A stretch of 18,424 nucleotides of DNA. Source: Saprospirales bacterium. Its GTDB lineage: Bacteria; Bacteroidota; Bacteroidia; Chitinophagales; Saprospiraceae. This document shows, in pieces, positions 13,829-18,424 of this stretch (position 1 is the stretch's first letter; every line of letters starts with the position of its first letter). Position numbers and translations under genes: made by a program. The notes beneath the pieces were generated by a model, which saw nothing but the letters and a program-made list of their open reading frames with translations, made no database searches and was not told the DNA's origin. The stretch lies in assembly GCA_003559985.1 (NCBI GenBank), contig PWJP01000079.1, forward strand, positions 1-18,424, read 5' to 3'.

Positions 13829-15118
13829 ATGTACGACAACCTTTCAAAATACGATAGACTCGAGAATGAATTGAAGCTTAAGCAGCTCCAAATCAAGAGT
13901 TTATTGACTATTACCCAGGCTATTAATGAGAATGTAAGTGCCAGTGGGCTGTTTAGTATGTACCGAACTTTTCTGAACTGGGACATGGGTGTGGGAAAAA
14001 TGGCCCTTTTCACCAGCGATGAAAATGATTGGACTTGTGTTACGCAAATTGGTATTGATTACCAGTTGGATGAAAGGGACTTGCTTGAACGAATTCTACA
14101 GTATAAAAGAACCAGTCCTGTGAGGCCCGATGATCTTGACTATCTAAGAGAATTTGAGGTAGTTATTCCCGTGTATCACAAAGAAGTTCCCATTGCCTTC
14201 GCTCTTATAGGCGAAATCAAAGAGGAGGGTGTGGATATCTACGATCAAATTCAGTTTATAAATACCATCACAAACATTGTAGCGGTTGCGATTGAGAACA
14301 AACGACTCTTTAAGCAGCAGATAGAACAGGAGCGGTTGAAAAAATCTCTTCAACTCGCTGCTGAAATGCAACGAATGCTCATACCTGATGATATTCCTGA
14401 AACGGATGAGTTACAATTTGACTTCTACTACAAACCCCATTTTAATGTAGGTGGTGATTATATCGATATCATAGGTCTCGAGGATAATAAATACATAGTT
14501 TGCATTGCTGATGTGTCAGGTAAGGGGGTTGCTGCTGCCCTTTTGATGGCCAATTTTCAGGCTCTTCTCCGGAGTATGGTAGATAAGTTTAGAAACCTGG
14601 ATGTTCTCGTTCAAAATCTTAATGAAGGTGTTTTTAGAATCACTAAGGGAGATAAGTTTATAAGTTTTTTCATAGGTTGTCTGGATATGAAAAGCGGTAC
14701 TCTTGAATATGTTAATGCCGGACATAATGCTCCTGTATTTTTGGGCAGTGATGGGATTGAATGGTTGACGGGTGGTTGTCCCGTTCTCGGGGTTGTGGTG
14801 AATCTTCAGGATGTTGAAAAGGGCGTTAAAATCATTGAGGGTGAGTGTACCCTTTTCTGCTACACCGATGGAATATCCGAGTACGAGGATGAGCGGGGTG
14901 GATTTCTCGGAAGAGAGTTTATTGAAAATTTTACACTCAATAATATGGATTTGGATCCCGTAAGATTTAATAAGCGTTTTTTGAATGAAGTAAAGGAAAT
15001 AGGTGGTCAGGAGAATTTTAAAGATGACATTGCTTTTGTGACATGCGTTTATGATAAATCCGGTAAAAGGATTCGGGGTAAGAAAATTGAGAAGAAATTA
15101 GATGAAAAGGTAAGGTGA
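13829..15118 (+). CDS. GAF plus SpoIIE-type PP2C serine/threonine phosphatase
   Basis: A 429-residue cytoplasmic signalling protein. Residues 5-35 are a likely coiled coil, ~36-160 a GAF-like sensor domain, 161-185 a linking helix, and ~190-408 a PPM/SpoIIE phosphatase domain. Metal-binding motifs are complete: F-N-V-G-G-D-Y (Asp210), A-D-V-S-G-K-G (Asp228), C-Y-T-D-G-I-S-E (Asp347) and K-D-D-I-A (Asp400); NAGHNAP (296-302) is also typical. It therefore should be an active phosphatase rather than a pseudo-enzyme. Relatives such as RsbU dephosphorylate anti-sigma-factor antagonists, but no STAS or anti-sigma gene is adjacent, so the target is unknown. A lysine- and arginine-rich tail (409-429) may bind membrane or nucleic acid. 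The next gene starts 3 bases after its stop. Confidence 0.92.
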   Translation: MYDNLSKYDRLENELKLKQLQIKSLLTITQAINENVSASGLFSMYRTFLNWDMGVGKMALFTSDENDWTCVTQIGIDYQLDERDLLERILQYKRTSPVRPDDLDYLREFEVVIPVYHKEVPIAFALIGEIKEEGVDIYDQIQFINTITNIVAVAIENKRLFKQQIEQERLKKSLQLAAEMQRMLIPDDIPETDELQFDFYYKPHFNVGGDYIDIIGLEDNKYIVCIADVSGKGVAAALLMANFQALLRSMVDKFRNLDVLVQNLNEGVFRITKGDKFISFFIGCLDMKSGTLEYVNAGHNAPVFLGSDGIEWLTGGCPVLGVVVNLQDVEKGVKIIEGECTLFCYTDGISEYEDERGGFLGREFIENFTLNNMDLDPVRFNKRFLNEVKEIGGQENFKDDIAFVTCVYDKSGKRIRGKKIEKKLDEKVR

Positions 15119-15121
15119 TCT

Positions 15122-15934
15122 ATGAAGAATAAAAATACTGCTACCCTATTGGCGTTTTTCCTCGGCTGGGTCGGTGCGCACCGGTTCTATTTGGGGCAGT
15201 ATGTTCTTGGGTTTCTCTATATTCTTCTTTTTTTCACTTTTGGGATTTCTTTTATCATTGCGCTAATTGACTTCTTTGGGTTTCTCACTATGCGACGGGA
15301 GCGATTCGACTATCTGTATAATAGGATGTATTTCGACAGCGATTTTAATGATTTTTTAGCCAAACGTAAGAGTTTTCAAAAGGCAGGTCCTCCGAAAAGG
15401 ATTAAGAAGGAGGCTAGAAAAAGAGCTAAGAAGGCTAAATCTACCCGTGAAGTGGTTTTGGAACTCAAGAATGAGGCCAAAGGACATTACCAGAATTACG
15501 AGTATGAACTAGCGGTTGATTTGTTTGAAAAAGTACTTGAGATTAATAGCCGGGATGCTGCCATACATTTTAATCTCGCATGTTGTTTTAGCCTCTTGGA
15601 GAATAAAGAAAGGGCATTTCGGCATTTGAAACTTGCTTTTGAAAATGGGTTTGACGATTATGAACGAATTAAAGTGCATCCGGGTTTGGCCTGGCTTCGC
15701 GTGCAAAAAGAGTGGGAAAACCTGGTCCATTCCAACTTTAAGTCCGCTAAATTACTTGAAGTGGAACGGGATGACCTGTTGTCCACTGAAATAAAGGCTG
15801 ATGATAAGAAAGAGGAAGCGGGGACTGAAAAAGATGGTAAGATTCTTGTGCAGTTAAGAAAGATTAAGGATCTACGAGACCGGGGATTGATCAGTGATTT
15901 GGAGTTTAGTAAGCGTAAAGAGAAGCTTTTGTGA
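15122..15934 (+). CDS. TM2-domain protein with TPR-like and SHOCT-like regions
   Basis: A 270-residue membrane protein with three recognisable parts. Residues 1-57 are a TM2 domain: two helices around the F-L-G-W-V-G-A-H-R-F-Y-L-G signature (13-25) and the acidic IALIDFFG. A very basic stretch (81-107) follows. Residues ~112-180 contain a TPR-like unit (AKGHYQNYEYELAVDLFEKVLEINSRDAAIHFNLACCFSLLENKERAFRHLKLAF). The last ~28 residues (LRKIKDLRDRGLISDLEFSKRKEKLL) fit a SHOCT oligomerisation motif. It follows the phosphatase gene by 3 bases, so the two are almost certainly one transcript, suggesting a membrane partner or scaffold for the phosphatase (inference). Function of TM2 proteins in bacteria is not established. 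Confidence 0.8.
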   Translation: MKNKNTATLLAFFLGWVGAHRFYLGQYVLGFLYILLFFTFGISFIIALIDFFGFLTMRRERFDYLYNRMYFDSDFNDFLAKRKSFQKAGPPKRIKKEARKRAKKAKSTREVVLELKNEAKGHYQNYEYELAVDLFEKVLEINSRDAAIHFNLACCFSLLENKERAFRHLKLAFENGFDDYERIKVHPGLAWLRVQKEWENLVHSNFKSAKLLEVERDDLLSTEIKADDKKEEAGTEKDGKILVQLRKIKDLRDRGLISDLEFSKRKEKLL

Positions 15935-15966
15935 AAAAGGTATGGTAGTGGCTCATACAACTATTG

Positions 15967-15974
15967 TAGCTTTG
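15967..15974 (+). promoter_or_regulatory. Putative -7 box (TAGCTTTG) for the CBS/NAD kinase run
   Basis: TAGCTTTG matches TAnnTTTG exactly and lies 32 bases before the ATG at 16007 in a 72-base gap. It would let the CBS-nadK-cyclase run be transcribed apart from the phosphatase pair. No -33 element is visible at the usual distance. Confidence 0.4.
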
Positions 15975-16006
15975 ATTGTGTCTTATAAGTACATAAGGAT
16001 TATAAA

Positions 16007-16669
16007 ATGTTTGGTAAGGATATAATTTCTGAAGTTGATTACACTGTTGAAGCCAATGTCAGCGTCGGTGATGCTGTTAGGTTGATGGAGAACCTTGAGG
16101 TGAATGAATTGGCAGTAGTCAAAGATGATATCTTTCTTGGTCTTGTGAGTGTAGATGATATTATAGACCTGGAAGATCAGCTTCAACTTAGTGATATTCA
16201 GAGTCTTGAATTGCGACGAGATTCCATTGATCTCGGAGATCATGTGCTTCACATTTATCAGAAATTTATTGCCTCCGGTCTGTCCCTTTTACCGGTACTT
16301 GATGGCAAGCTTCAGTTGAAAGGTGGAGTTAGTCGTTCTGAGTTGTTTGTTCATCTTGGAAACGTTTTTAATATCACTGAGCCGGGTTCGCTCATTGTTC
16401 TTAAATTAGATAAAAGAGATTACAGTTTAAGTGAGATAGCTAGGATTGTTGAACAAGAGAATACTTCCGTACTCTCAACACTCATCAGTGCAGTTCCCGA
16501 CAGCCAGCAGATTTACGTCAGCTTAAAACTAAACTTGTTTGACATTCAGGGAATAATACAATCTTTCGAGCGATTTGATTACGAGGTAGTTGCCTATTTC
16601 ACAGAAGAGAGTTACGAAGACTTTCTCACTGACAGGTATAATGAATTCATCAATTTCCTTGAGATTTGA
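16007..16669 (+). CDS. CBS-pair protein with ACT-like C-terminal region
   Basis: A 220-residue soluble protein. Residues ~5-58 (YTVEANVSVGDAVRLMENLEVNELAVVKDDIFLGLVSVDDII) and ~66-118 (LGDHVLHIYQKFIASGLSLLPVLDGKLQLKGGVSRSEL) form a CBS pair, a module that usually binds adenine nucleotides such as AMP, ATP or SAM. Residues ~125-200 (GSLIVLKLDKRDYSLSEIARIVEQENTSVLS...) look like an ACT-type regulatory fold. No enzymatic motif is present, so it is probably a small-molecule sensor. It lies directly before NAD kinase with a 24-base gap; this pairing, which I recall from other Bacteroidota, suggests it senses adenine nucleotides and tunes NADP supply (inference). Confidence 0.85.
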   Translation: MFGKDIISEVDYTVEANVSVGDAVRLMENLEVNELAVVKDDIFLGLVSVDDIIDLEDQLQLSDIQSLELRRDSIDLGDHVLHIYQKFIASGLSLLPVLDGKLQLKGGVSRSELFVHLGNVFNITEPGSLIVLKLDKRDYSLSEIARIVEQENTSVLSTLISAVPDSQQIYVSLKLNLFDIQGIIQSFERFDYEVVAYFTEESYEDFLTDRYNEFINFLEI

Positions 16670-16693
16670 ACTCTGATACAGTAATATTTTTCT

Positions 16694-17581
16694 ATGCGAA
16701 TAGGGGTATATGGCAATCGACTGGGAAAAGATGAAAGAGCCTGGGTGGTTGAGTTTCTCGAATATCTGATTAAGGCTGGCTACAGACTTAGTGTTTATAA
16801 TGTCCTGCTCGACCTTCTTCCATTTGAAATACGAAAGAACCCTGGAACTGAAGCTCTTCAATTGTCGTCTGAAATCGAAGATCACGAACTTGATTTTATG
16901 ATAAGTCTGGGGGGGGATGGGACCATGTTACGCGCTGTTTTGTTCAGCTACAAAAACAAACTACCTGTTCTTGGAGTAAACTTGGGTCGATTGGGTTTTT
17001 TAGCCAGTATTGAAAAAGGTCAGGCGCGTAGGGCCGTTGAAGATATCAAGAACGATAGATTTTACATTGAAGACCGGACCATGCTCCATCTTGAATCCAC
17101 GCCTGTACTTTTTGGAGATTCGCCGGTTGCCCTCAATGATTTCACTGTGTTTAAGCGTGATACTAGCTCTATGATTGCAATCCACGCCTATATTAATGGT
17201 GAGTTTCTGAATACTTATTGGTCGGATGGAATTATCGTTTCTACGCCCACCGGATCTACCGGATATTCATTGAGTTGTGGTGGTCCCATTGTCTTTCCCG
17301 GAAGTGGTAATTTCGTATTAACTCCTGTTGCTACACATAATCTAAATGTGCGTCCACTTGTTCTTAGAGATGACTGTGTAATAAGTCTTGAACTCGAAGG
17401 AAGGACCGATTCTTTTCTTTGCAGTATGGATAGCCGGTTTGAGCGGATAAAAGGCAACTATGAGATAGCTTTAAGGAAAAGCGAGTATCTCGCAAGGATT
17501 ATTCACTTACATGATTACTCCTTTGCTGAAACACTGAGAAAGAAACTCACCTGGGGTGTGGATAAAAGAAGTTTGAAATGA
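16694..17581 (+). CDS. nadK: NAD kinase
   Basis: A 295-residue cytoplasmic enzyme phosphorylating NAD to NADP. Diagnostic motifs: G-G-D-G-T (73-77) with the catalytic Asp75, VNLGRLGFLA (95-104), the N-D pair in ALNDF (Asn148-Asp149), and S-D-G-I-I-V-S-T-P-T-G-S-T-G-Y-S (177-192). The LTPVATHNLNVRPLVL segment (209-224) stands where many relatives have a PICPHSL-type stretch, so it is slightly divergent but aligned. Length is normal. The GGDGT codons create a run of eight G at 16909-16916. Its stop codon overlaps the next start by 4 bases (ATGA), indicating coupled translation. Confidence 0.96.
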   Translation: MRIGVYGNRLGKDERAWVVEFLEYLIKAGYRLSVYNVLLDLLPFEIRKNPGTEALQLSSEIEDHELDFMISLGGDGTMLRAVLFSYKNKLPVLGVNLGRLGFLASIEKGQARRAVEDIKNDRFYIEDRTMLHLESTPVLFGDSPVALNDFTVFKRDTSSMIAIHAYINGEFLNTYWSDGIIVSTPTGSTGYSLSCGGPIVFPGSGNFVLTPVATHNLNVRPLVLRDDCVISLELEGRTDSFLCSMDSRFERIKGNYEIALRKSEYLARIIHLHDYSFAETLRKKLTWGVDKRSLK

Positions 17582-18324
17582 CTAAAGCGAAGATTTTAAT
17601 TGAATTGGGAGGACATTCCTTTCATTCAGACCTTGACCGCCCTATTGAAATAGGCATGACCCTTAAAGACGGAACAAGGAATCCCAATTGTTTTTTCGCG
17701 CCCTCCCCTTCCTTCGAGCCCTTGAAAGCAGGTGAGTTTGTGGGTAGCATTAAGGAAGGTAGTCCTGTTAATTTTTTCAATGTAAAGTTTAATCCGCATG
17801 GCAACGGTACACATACCGAATGCTCAGGTCATGTTTTTGATAATGGCCTTGTGATGGCAGGATTGTTGGATAAGTATTTTTTCTCAGGTGTCCTGGTGAG
17901 TGTTGCACCCTCTTCCCGGGGTGTCGTTTTACAGAAGGATATCTGGGATATTCCTGAATGGGTTGAAGCTGTTATTATACGCACACTACCGAATGATATG
18001 AGAAAGTTAAACAAGATGTATTCAGGCAACGAACCCGTATATTTGGAGGCGGGTTTATTGGATTATTTTGCCCAAAAAGGTGTCAAACATTTATTGGTTG
18101 ATTTACCATCGGTTGACCCAGAAGAAGATGGCGGTTTGCTAGCCGGCCACAAAGCTTTTTGGAATTCAATGCATGGCGACAGAACAAGATGTACCATTAC
18201 CGAGTTGGTGTATGTAGATAGCGAGGTTGAAGATGGGTACTATATGGTTAACTTACAGTTGCCCTCTATGGCACTAGATGCCGTCCCGTCCAATCCCGTA
18301 CTTTACAGGCTCAATAAGCTTTGA
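17578..18324 (+). CDS. Cyclase-family metal hydrolase (kynurenine formamidase-like)
   Basis: A 248-residue enzyme of the cyclase family (PF04199 type), which includes bacterial kynurenine formamidase KynB and isatin hydrolase. The metal-binding region reads H-G-N-G-T-H-T-E-C-S-G-H (His74, His79, His85); the usual HxGTHxDxPxH aspartate is Glu81, as in a recognisable sub-branch. Further family motifs are VDLPSVDPEEDGG (174-186), G-H-K-A-F-W (190-195) and T-I-T-E-L (Glu209). No other tryptophan-catabolism gene is nearby, so a kynurenine role is not supported by context. It starts within the nadK stop codon, so it is part of that operon. Actual substrate unknown; some amide or lactone hydrolysis is likely. 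Confidence 0.88.
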   Translation: MTKAKILIELGGHSFHSDLDRPIEIGMTLKDGTRNPNCFFAPSPSFEPLKAGEFVGSIKEGSPVNFFNVKFNPHGNGTHTECSGHVFDNGLVMAGLLDKYFFSGVLVSVAPSSRGVVLQKDIWDIPEWVEAVIIRTLPNDMRKLNKMYSGNEPVYLEAGLLDYFAQKGVKHLLVDLPSVDPEEDGGLLAGHKAFWNSMHGDRTRCTITELVYVDSEVEDGYYMVNLQLPSMALDAVPSNPVLYRLNKL

Positions 18325-18424
18325 TGGTTATGAACAAAGGAGGTAGAGATTATTTGATAAAGAGATTTCGAGAAGAGGGGCTTGAGTCCTATCGTTCCAT
18401 CGTACGTTTTTTTGAAAGGAATGA
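18324..18424 (+). CDS. Start of a further ORF, cut by the window edge
   Basis: An open frame begins at ATG 18324, overlapping the cyclase stop (TGATG), with a second ATG at 18330, and stays open to the window end (33 codons). The peptide is charged and helical (KRFREEGLESYRSIVRFFER) with no signal peptide. A strong AAAGGAGG at 18336-18343 lies 10 bases before an in-frame TTG at 18354, a possible real start. Overlap with the upstream gene supports coding as the next operon member. Too short to recognise. Confidence 0.5.
   Translation, partial: MVMNKGGRDYLIKRFREEGLESYRSIVRFFERN

Noticed and set aside
1..18424. Defence system, prophage, insertion sequence, CRISPR array or tRNA/rRNA
   Set aside because: No transposase, integrase, Cas, toxin-antitoxin or restriction motifs, no regular direct repeats and no cloverleaf sequence were found on either strand.

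Overview
The window reads as chromosomal DNA of a member of the Bacteroidota. Evidence: a secreted metalloprotease ending in a type IX secretion (T9SS) sorting domain, a carboxypeptidase-regulatory-like plus plug plus barrel outer-membrane receptor, a DUF2807-type lipoprotein, promoter-like TAnnTTTG and TAAYTTAGC boxes instead of sigma70 promoters, and almost no Shine-Dalgarno sequences. I cannot place it below phylum with confidence. No tRNA, rRNA, CRISPR array, insertion sequence or prophage gene is visible, and all genes look intact.

Left part (1-9521), cell envelope and small metabolism, mixed strands: an alpha/beta hydrolase (+); an M43-type metalloprotease with T9SS tail (-); a two-gene unit of a PagL-like outer-membrane protein and an overlapping DUF2807 lipoprotein (+); a TonB-dependent-receptor-like protein (-); an AbgT-family transporter with an extra ~50-residue segment, followed 14 bases later by an alkyltransferase-like protein lacking the alkyl-acceptor cysteine (+); and a small two-helix membrane protein (+). 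Middle part (9525-12347), all minus strand: a membrane-anchored protein with acidic linker and TPR-like end, a second alpha/beta hydrolase, and heme A synthase.

The most interesting region is the 538-base gene-free stretch 12348-12885. It is AT-rich and holds nine 9-mers within one mismatch of the DnaA box TTATCCACA (about 0.1 expected by chance), including a close inverted pair and a directly adjacent tandem pair, plus a 50-base stretch of 14% GC. Genes diverge from it, and G over C on the + strand rises sharply to its right in the stretches I counted. I read it as the probable chromosomal replication origin (oriC), with no dnaA gene in the window.

Right part (12886-18424), all plus strand, leading strand if the origin call is right: D-aminoacyl-tRNA deacylase (GTG start) and a MazG-like pyrophosphohydrolase (TTG start, overlapping); a GAF plus SpoIIE-type PP2C phosphatase followed 3 bases later by a TM2-TPR-SHOCT protein; then a tight run of CBS-domain protein, NAD kinase, cyclase-family hydrolase and the start of another ORF cut by the window edge. 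The first two are housekeeping quality-control enzymes, the phosphatase/TM2 pair looks like a signalling module, and the CBS-NAD kinase-cyclase run is probably an operon.
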